Part shown: one piece after another, positions 16,801-25,304 of the stretch
Numbering within the stretch: position 1 is the first letter of the stretch
Layout of the letters: every line of letters begins with the position of its first letter
Origin: Clostridiaceae bacterium
GTDB taxonomy: Bacteria; Bacillota; Clostridia; Acetivibrionales; DTU013
Direction: 5' to 3'
DNA length: 59,391 bases
Assembly: GCA_012519745.1 (NCBI GenBank)
Contig: JAAYPO010000115.1
Coordinates: forward strand, 1 to 59,391
The notes under the pieces: generated by a model
Database searches by the model: none
Told to the model about the DNA's origin: nothing
The model's input: only the letters and a program-made list of their open reading frames with translations
Translations under genes and position numbers: made by a program

Positions 16801-17562
16801 GATGCAGGCTCGGCTCCGACAAAGCTGGAACAGACATATCATGTATTGCTGGCGGAGGACAACAAAACGAACCAGCTGATCGCAAGGTCGCTGTTGGAGC
16901 AGGTGGGGATAGAATCCACCATTGCCGGCGACGGCAGGGAAGCTGTAGAGCTGTATCAGGAGCACAGGGACAGCATCGATTTGATTTTGATGGATCTGCA
17001 CATGCCTGTTATGAACGGCTATGAAGCAGCGGAAAAAATCAGGGAGATATCAGCCAGTATCCCTATCGTAGCAATGACAGCGGACGTGATCCTGGGTGTT
17101 CGTGACAAACGCCTGAGAAGCGGGATACACCATTACATCAGCAAACCCTTTAACCCGGATCACTTTATTAAAACCATCAAAGACATCATACTTGAAAATG
17201 AACCAGTCGCCCGTGGGAACGCAGCCGTCCTTGACCGGCAAATGGGCCTGAAGAATATGGGGGGCAACCTTGAGCTGTACCACCAGGTGCTGGAGGAGTA
17301 CCGCAAAGAGAACCAGGATACACTGGAGAGGCTCTATTCAGCAATTCGCGATAAAAGATATGCTGATGCTGTGCAAATCGTACATAAAGCAAAGAGCAGT
17401 TCCGGAAGTATCGGTGCCAAAAAGCTGCAGGACGTAGCTGTGTCATTGCAGAGGGCACTGGAGCATGAGGCGGATGTTGCAATAGCGTCATCACAGAAAA
17501 GATTTTCCGGATTGATGGGTAAACTGCTTGACGAAATCGAGCGGTTGCGCGACTTGGAGTGA
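16801..17562 (+). pseudogene. Detached receiver-Hpt 3' part of the hybrid kinase
   Basis: In the same frame as the kinase, immediately after its TAA, the reading frame runs through a typical inter-domain linker (DAGSAPTKLEQTYHVLLAEDN), a full receiver (Asp in LILMDLHMPVMNG, Lys in ISKPFN) and an Hpt domain (phosphorylatable His in HKAKSSSGSIGA). The first usable start is TTG at 16846, already inside the first receiver strand and without any Shine-Dalgarno, so independent translation looks unlikely. It is best read as the end of one kinase gene broken by a single nonsense change. Alternatives are stop-codon readthrough or a sequencing error. Confidence 0.7.
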
Positions 17563-17588
17563 GTGTTGCTAAGAAAGGGGGATCTACA

Positions 17589-20090
17589 ATGCAAATTAAG
17601 ATTTTGGTAGTTGACGACTCGGCAACGGACAGATTGATCATCAAAAGCATGCTAAGTGAATATTTGGTATTGAATGCCTGCAACGGTGTGGAAGCCATGA
17701 GTGTGCTTGAAGAGCATGACGGGATCAACCTGGTCGTCCTTGATCTGAATATGCCCGAAATGAACGGGTTTCAGGTCCTTGAAGCACTGAATGGGGACCA
17801 GCGGTTCAGCAAGGTGCGCACCATAATATTGACCAATTATGATGAGCTGGAAAATGAAATCAGAGGCTTGAAGCTTGGTGCCGTTGATTACATCCGCAAG
17901 CCGATCCACATGGAATCATTGAAGGCCAGGATCGAGGTCCATGCAGCGTTGTTGCGTGCTCAGCATGCATTGGAGCAGCAACTGGATGAAAAGACCATTT
18001 CATTTGACATGATTTTCGATCAGGCTCCTATCGGTATTGCAATTTCGCACAGCTGCGGCACGGACAATTCTGAAGAGGCCATTGTAAGAATCAACTCAGT
18101 GTATGAGAGAATAACGGGCAGAACGAAAGAAGAGCTCATTGATACAGGGTGGTCAAAGATAACACATCCGGATGATATAGAGGAGGACATGAAAAATCTG
18201 AGAAGGCTCCAGTCAGGTGAGATCAAGACCTATTCTATGGATAAGCGATATGTCAGACCGGATGGTTCGATAGTCTGGGTCCATATGGTCGTTGCCCCGC
18301 TCGCATTGTCGAATGAACAGCAGTACAGGCATATATGCCTGGTCCAGGATATCACCGGGCGCAAGGAGATCGAAAAAGCTCTCAATGAGAGTGAGCGCAG
18401 TAAATCTGTTCTTCTTTCCAACCTTCCCGGGCTTGCATATAGATGCAGTTATGATCAAAGCTGGACAATGCAGTATGTTTCCGAAGGCTGCTACGCCCTC
18501 ACGGGCTATCCTCCGGAGAGCCTGCTGTACAACAGAGATCTGTCCTTTAATGATATCATCTCCCCCGAGTACCGAGATGATTTATGGAATGAATGGCACC
18601 ATATCATTGTACATAGGAAGCCGTTCAAATATGAGTATGAGATCATAACCGCTGCCGGCGAGAGGAAATGGGTGCTGGAGATGGGTCAGGTTATTTATAA
18701 TGATGACGGCGGGGTAGAAGCGCTGGAAGGGATCATTCTGGATATATCTGACCGAAAGGCAATTGAAAATACTCTGAAGTATAATAATGAGCACGATAGA
18801 TGGACGGGGCTGCATAATCGCGACTATTTGGTGTCTTTTCTTAAAAAGGACGCTGTGCATAAGGAAAATGTCAAAAAAGCACTTATAGGCATTAATTTAA
18901 GTACGGTCCAGCTGGTGACAGCCAATTATGGGTTCCAGTATACTCAGAATCTGCTGAAAAAAGCAGCTGAGGCTCTTGCTCAGTATTGTACTGACAAGCG
19001 TATGCTATTTCACACATATCATAACCGTTTTGTTTTTTATGTGGCGGACTATAAAAACAGAAACGAGTTGATCGAATTCGGCCGAACCATCGCAGATATG
19101 CTGGAGTCCTTATTCTTCATGGATAGGATCAGCGGAGGGATCGGGATCCTTGAAATCGAGCAGAACAGTGATGAAGCGGATGCGGAGCTGCTGCTGAGAA
19201 GACTGCTGATCGCCTCAGAAAGGTCTGTCAGCTTGTTTGACAGAGACTTTGATTTCTGTTTTTATGATGAAGAGCTGGAGGCCCTGGTCAACCGCGAAAG
19301 AGACATTGTGGAAGCTCTCAGCCAAATAGCGGCGGATGATCACGGCAATGATGATCTGTTTTTGCAGTATCAGCCCATCATGGATGTAAAAACCAGCTCA
19401 ATCATTGGTTTTGAGGCGCTGGCCAGATTGAGGACCAAAGAGCTTGGGCAGGTGTCGCCGCTGGAATTCATCCCCATTGCGGAGAAAACAAAGCTCATTC
19501 TTCCCATCGGTGAAAAAGTCATCGTTAAGGCATTTCGATTTTCAAACAGGCTCAGGGAGTGTGGATATGAGGATATCGGCGTTTCCATCAACATTTCAGC
19601 TATCCAGCTGCTGAAACCTGATTTCACCGACAGGCTCTTTGAGTTTATGAGGGATATGCAGATAGAGCCTAAGAAAATCGGCTTTGAGGTCACGGAATCG
19701 ATTTTTGTTTCCGATTTTGAATACATCAACAGTATTATTGAGAAAATGAGGGAAGTTGGGTTCCACATAGCTATAGATGACTTCGGGACAGGCTATTCGT
19801 CTCTGGCCAGAGAAAAAGAGCTTAAGGTCGACTGCATGAAAATCGACAAGCAGTTCATCGACAGACTGCTGGGGACGGACCTGGGCAAGGAAATAACAAG
19901 CGACATAATCTCCATGTCGCACAAGCTGGGCCATTGCACGATAGCAGAGGGTGTCGAGCACGAGAGCCAGCTCCAATACTTAAAGGAGCACAACTGCGAC
20001 AGAATACAGGGCTATCTGATCAGCAAGCCCCTTGACGAAGAGGATGCCATCCATTTTCTAAAGGAATACGATGCCGGGCGCGGCATCTAG
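17589..20090 (+). CDS. Receiver-PAS-PAS-GGDEF(degenerate)-EAL c-di-GMP phosphodiesterase
   Basis: 833 residues from ATG 17589 (AAGGGGG upstream; an in-frame GTG at 17559 overlapping the previous stop is less likely). Receiver (1-125, VVLDLNMPEMNG), two PAS/PAC domains (about 140-255 and 270-390), a GGDEF domain whose signature is replaced by HTYHNRFVFY and so is probably not a cyclase, then a complete EAL domain (about 590-830): GFEALARL, NISAIQLL, GFEVTESIF, IDDFGTGYSSL, DCMKIDKQFI, AEGVEHE, QGYLISKPL. All recognised metal and substrate motifs are present, so phosphodiesterase activity is predicted. Its receiver is a natural target for the Hpt domain encoded upstream. Confidence 0.9.
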   Translation: MQIKILVVDDSATDRLIIKSMLSEYLVLNACNGVEAMSVLEEHDGINLVVLDLNMPEMNGFQVLEALNGDQRFSKVRTIILTNYDELENEIRGLKLGAVDYIRKPIHMESLKARIEVHAALLRAQHALEQQLDEKTISFDMIFDQAPIGIAISHSCGTDNSEEAIVRINSVYERITGRTKEELIDTGWSKITHPDDIEEDMKNLRRLQSGEIKTYSMDKRYVRPDGSIVWVHMVVAPLALSNEQQYRHICLVQDITGRKEIEKALNESERSKSVLLSNLPGLAYRCSYDQSWTMQYVSEGCYALTGYPPESLLYNRDLSFNDIISPEYRDDLWNEWHHIIVHRKPFKYEYEIITAAGERKWVLEMGQVIYNDDGGVEALEGIILDISDRKAIENTLKYNNEHDRWTGLHNRDYLVSFLKKDAVHKENVKKALIGINLSTVQLVTANYGFQYTQNLLKKAAEALAQYCTDKRMLFHTYHNRFVFYVADYKNRNELIEFGRTIADMLESLFFMDRISGGIGILEIEQNSDEADAELLLRRLLIASERSVSLFDRDFDFCFYDEELEALVNRERDIVEALSQIAADDHGNDDLFLQYQPIMDVKTSSIIGFEALARLRTKELGQVSPLEFIPIAEKTKLILPIGEKVIVKAFRFSNRLRECGYEDIGVSINISAIQLLKPDFTDRLFEFMRDMQIEPKKIGFEVTESIFVSDFEYINSIIEKMREVGFHIAIDDFGTGYSSLAREKELKVDCMKIDKQFIDRLLGTDLGKEITSDIISMSHKLGHCTIAEGVEHESQLQYLKEHNCDRIQGYLISKPLDEEDAIHFLKEYDAGRGI

Positions 20091-20207
20091 ACACCTAACT
20101 TTTTGTGGTAATGGTGAAGCGTGGCAGAATAAAAGACTCCGCCCCAGGATAATCATACAGCATGAAGAAATAGAGGGCCGATGCCCAAACAAACGGAGGG
20201 AAAAGGT

Positions 20208-20558
20208 ATGAATAATGAACGCGTATATAAAATGAAATTTTCTATTGTCTATCCTCTGTATATAAAAAAGGCTGAGCGCAAGGGGCGTACGAAAGAAGAA
20301 GTCGATACCGTCATCAAATGGCTGACGGGCTATGATGAACAGGGATTGCGATCTCAGATAGACAAAGAAGCGGACTTCGAGACGTTCTTTGCCGAGGCCC
20401 CCCAAATCAATCCCAACGCTCCAAAAATAACCGGAGTGATCTGCGGGATCAGAGTCGAGAATATTGAGGATCCGCTGATGCAGAAGATACGCTGGCTGGA
20501 CAAGCTGGTGGACGAACTGGCGAAAGGGAAGGCGATGGAGAAAGTGCTGAGACAGTAG
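20208..20558 (+). CDS. DUF2200 family protein
   Basis: 116 residues from ATG 20208 (GGAGG about 10 bases upstream). The opening [21 protein letters not shown] and the TGY motif are the pattern of the DUF2200 family, small cytosolic proteins of about 115 residues that are wide-spread in Firmicutes and have no established function. It is separated from the phosphodiesterase gene by 117 bases and is probably its own unit. Confidence 0.8.
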   Translation: MNNERVYKMKFSIVYPLYIKKAERKGRTKEEVDTVIKWLTGYDEQGLRSQIDKEADFETFFAEAPQINPNAPKITGVICGIRVENIEDPLMQKIRWLDKLVDELAKGKAMEKVLRQ

Positions 20559-20701
20559 TTCCCATGCTATAACCCCTAGTGTGATCTTATCCAGACAGAA
20601 AGAAGTTTCTGCCTATTGTTGTTTTAGTTTACAACTGTGGGCGGAAATTTTTTTGCATTTTTGCATGGCAGAAAGAGGAAACGAAAAATAGTGTAAGTCT
20701 A

Positions 20702-20865
20702 TTGAAATTAATCAATAAACTAGTATAATGCTATTTTAAGCACTGTTTTGAGCTGCAAACCTCATTGCTTATGTAAATGGATGAACACAGCAAGGATAGT
20801 GTAAAGCAGCTTATGAAAAAGTCCAAAGTGCTATCAAGATAGAATGAACACAGGAAGGGAGGGGG
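20702..20865 (+). promoter_or_regulatory. Promoter and folded leader of the GT2 gene
   Basis: TTGAAA (20702-20707) and TATAAT (20724-20729), spaced by 16 bases, are the best vegetative promoter in the window. The 130-base leader can form a closing stem AGCTGC (20752-20757) / GCAGCT (20806-20811) around TTGCT/AGCAA, with conserved-looking GCAAACC in the junction. GCAAACC occurs in c-di-GMP-I riboswitches, but the second GGTAGGTAGC-type hairpin of that class is absent, so it is not called as one. The remainder of the 20559-20874 gap holds nothing recognisable. Confidence 0.45.
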
Positions 20866-20874
20866 GTGAACCGT

Positions 20875-22230
20875 ATGGATATACGCGATATGCCGCTGGA
20901 AAACCGGTCAGTTAAAACTGTCATAAAGAAGCGCCGCTATATCGAGGTAAACAAAAAGTTTTGGATCGGGCATGGTGCGGCATTGCTATGGCTGATCTTC
21001 TCGATCGTCGTATCCGTTCCATGGCTCAATGACCTCGGTGTCCATATCGGCAGACCCCTTGCTTTGATATTGATTGCCGGTATTGGATACATTCCCGGGT
21101 ATATTAATATGTTCATAGCGGTAAGCCTGATTTTCGACCGGCAGCCTCCGTTTAAAACTATAGATCCTGAGGACCCCTTAACAATTATCATTGCCTGTCA
21201 CAATGAGGAGAAAAACATTGCCCATACGCTTGGGTATATCAAGAATCAGGATTACAAGGGTCTGATCCGGGTGGTCGTGATAGACAATGCCTCAAGTGAT
21301 AAAACAGCAGAGGCTGCCCAAAAGGCAGGACAGGAGCTGGGAATCGACCTGGTGGTCCTGTCTGAAGAAAACCCCGGCAAGTTCAATGCGCTAAATAAAG
21401 GATTGGAACACGTAGTCACCGAGTGTACGGTTACACTGGATGCCGATACTATACTGCACAAATCAGCGATCCGCTATCTGGTTGCCCGCATCAAATCCTC
21501 TCCCAAAGAGGTATGTGCAGCAGCCGGGACTGTGATGGTCAGAAACAGCCGGGATAATCTGTTGACACGTCTCCAGGAATGGGACTACTTTTTGGGTATT
21601 GCCAGCATCAAGCGTATGCAGGGCCTGTATCAGGGTACCCTGGTCGCACAGGGAGCCTACTCCCTGTACAGGACGGAAGCGTTGCGGGAGGCCGGCGGCT
21701 GGCCTGACGCCATTGGTGAGGACATCGTCCTTACCTGGAGATTGCTGAACAGTGAGAAAAAGGTGTTTTTCGAACCATTGGCCGTAGCGTTTACCGAAGT
21801 CCCCGCTGCAGCTAAACACCTGCTTCGTCAGAGAAGCCGCTGGGCACGAGGGATGATCGAAGCCCTGAGGTTGTTCAAGCCATGGCAGCAGCCTATCAAA
21901 TATGTCAGATACCTGACAGGTATCAACCTTGTCATGCCTTATCTCGACCTGGTGTACACCTTTTGCTGGATGCCGGGATTGATACTGGCTTTCTTCGGCA
22001 AATTCTGGATAGTGGGACCTGCGACACTGTTCGTCCTTCCTCTTGCCCTGCTCCAGAACTATATACTCTACAGCTATCAGCGGGGCGTGTATAGAAGGCT
22101 TGGTTTGCGGATCCGCCGCAACCGCTTGGGCTTTGTTTTTTATGTTCTGTTCTATCAGATGCTGATGAGCCCTATGTCTGTAATCGGTTACTGCGAAGAA
22201 ATACTGATGCTGCGGCGAAAATGGAAGTAG
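20875..22230 (+). CDS. Membrane-bound family 2 glycosyltransferase (IcaA/PgaC-like)
   Basis: 451 residues from ATG 20875 (GGGAGGGGGG upstream; GTG 20866 is also in frame). Two N-terminal membrane segments, a GT-A domain (LTIIIACHNEE, VVIDNASSDKT, DADT at the metal site, GEDIVLTWRL, and the processive QRSRWARG = QxxRW motif), then three or four C-terminal membrane segments. This is the layout of processive polysaccharide synthases making poly-N-acetylglucosamine, hyaluronan or cellulose. Product and export partners are not shown in the sequence. The upstream phosphodiesterase makes c-di-GMP control of the product plausible, but no PilZ domain is present. Confidence 0.85.
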   Translation: MDIRDMPLENRSVKTVIKKRRYIEVNKKFWIGHGAALLWLIFSIVVSVPWLNDLGVHIGRPLALILIAGIGYIPGYINMFIAVSLIFDRQPPFKTIDPEDPLTIIIACHNEEKNIAHTLGYIKNQDYKGLIRVVVIDNASSDKTAEAAQKAGQELGIDLVVLSEENPGKFNALNKGLEHVVTECTVTLDADTILHKSAIRYLVARIKSSPKEVCAAAGTVMVRNSRDNLLTRLQEWDYFLGIASIKRMQGLYQGTLVAQGAYSLYRTEALREAGGWPDAIGEDIVLTWRLLNSEKKVFFEPLAVAFTEVPAAAKHLLRQRSRWARGMIEALRLFKPWQQPIKYVRYLTGINLVMPYLDLVYTFCWMPGLILAFFGKFWIVGPATLFVLPLALLQNYILYSYQRGVYRRLGLRIRRNRLGFVFYVLFYQMLMSPMSVIGYCEEILMLRRKWK

Positions 22231-22448
22231 AAGATGGCGGACTCTCTCGCCGGGCTTTTCTGCAGTGTACAAAATTGCAAGTAAAGTCCGCTTTTCGGGA
22301 AATAATTGTGATAATTTACCATAAACCGTAAACATAACTTAGGAGTATGCTGTGTAATGTTAACCGCAGCTGGGAAATACTAGACTATACTTGAAATTTT
22401 GTACAACCGGGAGCAGGAAGCGGGATCGGTGAAAACCTTGGATGGGTC

Positions 22449-22655
22449 ATGGATCCCCAAAATGCCGAGTTAAGGGATAAACTCCGTAAAGCATTTTCTG
22501 AATGGTACGATTTCGCAAATAATGAAAAGGACGAAAACTGCATTATCCTAGCGATCCGCATCTCAAGGGCCACAGTGATCAAGGATCACGGCGCTGTCCG
22601 TTACAATATGGACTTTGTGAACAAAGTTGAAACCGAGGAAGGGAAGATCAAATAG
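22449..22655 (+). CDS. Small acidic hypothetical protein
   Basis: 68 residues, no recognised family. The composition (LRDKLRKAFSEWYDFANNEK, then a beta-rich second half) looks like real protein, but there is no good Shine-Dalgarno before ATG 22449 and the frame is open back only to 22395. A terminator follows 60 bases downstream, which supports a transcribed unit. Confidence 0.45.
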   Translation: MDPQNAELRDKLRKAFSEWYDFANNEKDENCIILAIRISRATVIKDHGAVRYNMDFVNKVETEEGKIK

Positions 22656-22712
22656 GGTTACTTGTCATTTCAGACAGCATCATAACCCATTTTCTGATAA
22701 TATAAGGTTCCA

Positions 22713-22757
22713 GGTGCCCGTATCAAATCAGCTGATTGCTTTGATGCGGGCCCTTTT
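22713..22757 (+). terminator. Intrinsic terminator
   Basis: GTGCCCGTATCAAA (22714-22727) pairs with TTTGATGCGGGCCC (22740-22753, mostly matched with G-U pairs), followed by TTTTC. Confidence 0.7.
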
Positions 22758-22934
22758 CTATGCAATAGCCTTCCACCGGAGTGACGTATAATCCATTTTG
22801 TGATGTGAACTTGACATAGCTGGAAAATACCAGTACAGTTTAAACGGCAGACATGGTTTTACTGTCAACGCTGAATGCCTGACCAAATATGCGGGCAAAG
22901 AGGATCTATACATATAGGCGAGGAAATAAGTGCT

Positions 22935-23669
22935 ATGAGAAGATTAAGAGATGTTTTCTATATAAATGCGAATTTCAATGAAAACTACTTCATTTATTAC
23001 GGAATGGAGTTCTGTGAATTTGTCAGGTATAGTCCGATAAGCCTGGATAATATCCTGGTGACCGATGGGAGCTATATCACAAATAATTTCAACAGGAGTT
23101 GGTTTCTGGAGACTGCCTGCGGCAAGGATGAAATCATTGAGCTATCAAAAGAAGATATTTACGGTCTTGGCAGTTTTCATTGGATAGATTACAACAATGA
23201 AGCAGATCTGAATGATTGTACTCCCGAAGAGAAGGCTGAAGTATTATATTTGTCCCATTTTGGCAAGCCTTTGAAATCACCGTTTTTTGATCGGATAAAT
23301 AATAATTTCGTCTATCTTTCTCATGATGATGGATGGTTTTGCAAGCTTTACTGCAAGGACATGCCTGTATTTAAAGAAATAATGGCTAATAAGATCATAG
23401 AGAGCTTTTCTACAAATAAAAGAAGAAAAATATATCCTATGGATGAGCGTACAAAAAATCAACTGCTTGAATTGACCGGTAAAGGGCTGTTGATAGATTT
23501 TTCAAATATATTCAGGGACAATAGGAGCATAAGTCTGAATTTCTATGTGATAGGGAATTTTTTAGATATGGATGAAATGTACAATGATCTTGAGAGACAC
23601 AAGCACAGAGCAAGCGTTAAGGGGTATATAGAGCATAGTAACAAGTCGTGGAAAATTACTACTTGGTAA
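22935..23669 (+). CDS. Unrecognised protein, likely cytosolic
   Basis: 244 residues from ATG 22935 (GAGG 11 bases upstream). I do not recognise the family. There is no signal peptide or membrane segment; the sequence is rich in aromatic and acidic residues (NENYFIYYGMEFCEFV, FHWIDYNNEADLNDC) and looks globular. The last 60 residues are partly repeated as a decayed copy at 25074-25245, on the other side of the lipoprotein gene, so this locus has been duplicated and lost. The lipoprotein gene follows after 77 bases and may be co-transcribed. Confidence 0.6.
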   Translation: MRRLRDVFYINANFNENYFIYYGMEFCEFVRYSPISLDNILVTDGSYITNNFNRSWFLETACGKDEIIELSKEDIYGLGSFHWIDYNNEADLNDCTPEEKAEVLYLSHFGKPLKSPFFDRINNNFVYLSHDDGWFCKLYCKDMPVFKEIMANKIIESFSTNKRRKIYPMDERTKNQLLELTGKGLLIDFSNIFRDNRSISLNFYVIGNFLDMDEMYNDLERHKHRASVKGYIEHSNKSWKITTW

Positions 23670-23746
23670 GCAGATATTTGAACTTTGTCAGATGCAAGTA
23701 CGTCTATAATATAAATCTATCAGTGGGTTCACAAAGGAGGATGCTG

Positions 23747-25072
23747 ATGAAACGGTTAATTCTGTTTATTGTGCTTGTGCTGATATTCACTGCAGGTTGT
23801 CAGAGCCAGGAGAGTTCATTTACTGGCCACGTTGATGGAGAAAATGAAACTACTGCCGCTTCAAATAGTGTAACTGATTCAAGTGTGGTGACTTCTCCAA
23901 AAACCATTCCTGCTGAAACCGGTGCAGATACAGTCACAGATATAAACACCAATAAAGATACCAATACAGATACCAATACAGATACTAATACAGATCTAGA
24001 CGCAGGGCAGGATATTGTAAATAGTCTAGATGACCTCTATAGATCCATGCATACATTAAAGATCCAAAAGAATGGTGAAAGCACTGTCTATGATGCGGTA
24101 AGGCCGCTTGTATCCGTATTCGGAGATATGCTCTCAAAGGTCGAGACAGTGTATACGGATACCCCGGAAGGAAATGAAAAAATAAAGGATTTCGATTACG
24201 GTCATTATGATTACCGGCTGAAATTCAATGGAGCAAAGGATATACTGTTTACCAGGAAGGGGAATATGCTCCACTTTGAGGGGGAGAAGAAGGTTTATTA
24301 TCTTTGGGGCTCTGCCGACTCCCTATGGGACAGCCTCATTTTTAATGACAGCAGCAATATCGTTGATATTGACGGGGAAATAATTCAGGTAATGAGCAAT
24401 ACTTACAATCAGGATGTGGATGGCGATGGGAAAGCCGAGGACATCGAGCTTGTCTATGAAAGGGGCAAGACTGAAGACTTCAAAGGGAAACTGATCGTCA
24501 GGGTCAATGGCAGCGAGGCTGTCGTATTGGAGAGTGATGATTGGTATACCAAGCCCTACCGTACCATTGGACAGATGCCTGAAATAAAGATGCTGCATGA
24601 GGAAAACGGAAACAGCAAGGCATTGCTTGTGATCTATTCGTGGGCGACAAACGGGATTGGCTCCACAGGGATCGTAAATGCTTACAAGTATGTCAATGGG
24701 AGTATCAGCGAGGTCGAGGTCAAGGATGTAGAGGGGATCATAAATTACAAGGGGGATGATGTTGTAACCATTGGATTCCCAACACTTAATAAAAATATGG
24801 ATATTAAAATCGAAACGAAAGAAATGATAGAGTTTTTTGGAGATGAGGATTCATTTAAGCAGGAAATAGAAGCTGATCAAATCTGGGAACCTCATAAGTT
24901 TTGGTATTTTGTAGAAGACCATGATGGTGATGGACAGGAGGAGCTTTGCTGCGAATCAATTATTCTTATGTATCCCTTCGATCTGTGCAGGTTGTATACC
25001 TGCTATAAATATGAGGGTGGGGAAATCAGACCGGTTCAGGTGCGTGTCAACGCGATCCATTCTGACGGATAG
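23747..25072 (+). CDS. Lipoprotein with Asp-Thr-Asn repeat linker
   Basis: 441 residues from ATG 23747 (AAAGGAGG six bases upstream). Signal peptide with lipobox FTAGC (Cys18), then a Thr/Asp/Asn-rich linker encoded by a 12-base tandem repeat, then a globular region holding two DxDxDG calcium-type loops (QDVDGDGKAEDIELVY, DHDGDGQEELC) as in VCBS/FG-GAP-like repeats. It is probably an outer-face lipoprotein. No precise function can be given. The upstream long frame contains an untypical N-terminal extension that I discarded. Confidence 0.75.
   Translation: MKRLILFIVLVLIFTAGCQSQESSFTGHVDGENETTAASNSVTDSSVVTSPKTIPAETGADTVTDINTNKDTNTDTNTDTNTDLDAGQDIVNSLDDLYRSMHTLKIQKNGESTVYDAVRPLVSVFGDMLSKVETVYTDTPEGNEKIKDFDYGHYDYRLKFNGAKDILFTRKGNMLHFEGEKKVYYLWGSADSLWDSLIFNDSSNIVDIDGEIIQVMSNTYNQDVDGDGKAEDIELVYERGKTEDFKGKLIVRVNGSEAVVLESDDWYTKPYRTIGQMPEIKMLHEENGNSKALLVIYSWATNGIGSTGIVNAYKYVNGSISEVEVKDVEGIINYKGDDVVTIGFPTLNKNMDIKIETKEMIEFFGDEDSFKQEIEADQIWEPHKFWYFVEDHDGDGQEELCCESIILMYPFDLCRLYTCYKYEGGEIRPVQVRVNAIHSDG
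23952..23999 (+). repeat. 12-base tandem repeat in lipoprotein linker
   Basis: Four near-identical copies of a 12-base unit (ACCAATACAGAT type) encode the DTNT repeats of the lipoprotein linker. The unit length keeps frame, so slippage would change linker length only. Confidence 0.8.
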
Positions 25073-25073
25073 A

Positions 25074-25245
25074 CAATTGAATAACTATTGATTGATTTTC
25101 TGAATATATTCAGGGATAATAGAGGCATTGGTCTAAATTTCTATTTGATAGGGCATTATGAAGATATTGATGAAATTGATAAGAATCTTTAGTGATACAA
25201 ACAAAGGAAAAATATTTGAGGCTGCATAGAACATAGAAGAAAGAT
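25074..25245 (+). pseudogene. Decayed copy of the 3' end of the gene at 22935
   Basis: From 25090 the frame reads LIDFLNIFRDNRGIGLNFYLIG, then HYEDIDEIDKNL and a stop, matching LIDFSNIFRDNRSISLNFYVIG and following residues of the protein at 22935-23669. After a frame-preserving stop the match resumes as GCIEHRRKIWEI against GYIEHSNKSWKI up to the former C-terminus. No start or upstream part is found. Confidence 0.75.
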
Positions 25246-25304
25246 ATGGGAAATTTGCGTATATACTAATGATTGAGTACAACAAATGACAGGCGGACAC
25301 TGTA

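Noticed and set aside
20752-20811. c-di-GMP-I riboswitch call before the GT2 gene
   Set aside because: GCAAACC is present, but the second conserved hairpin and the tetraloop-receptor arrangement are not found.
21463-22335. 290-codon minus-strand frame opposite the GT2 gene
   Set aside because: Antisense to clear GT2 motifs (DADT, QxxRW); no family resemblance.
23952-23999. CRISPR-like short repeats
   Set aside because: The repeat is a 12-base coding microsatellite without spacers.
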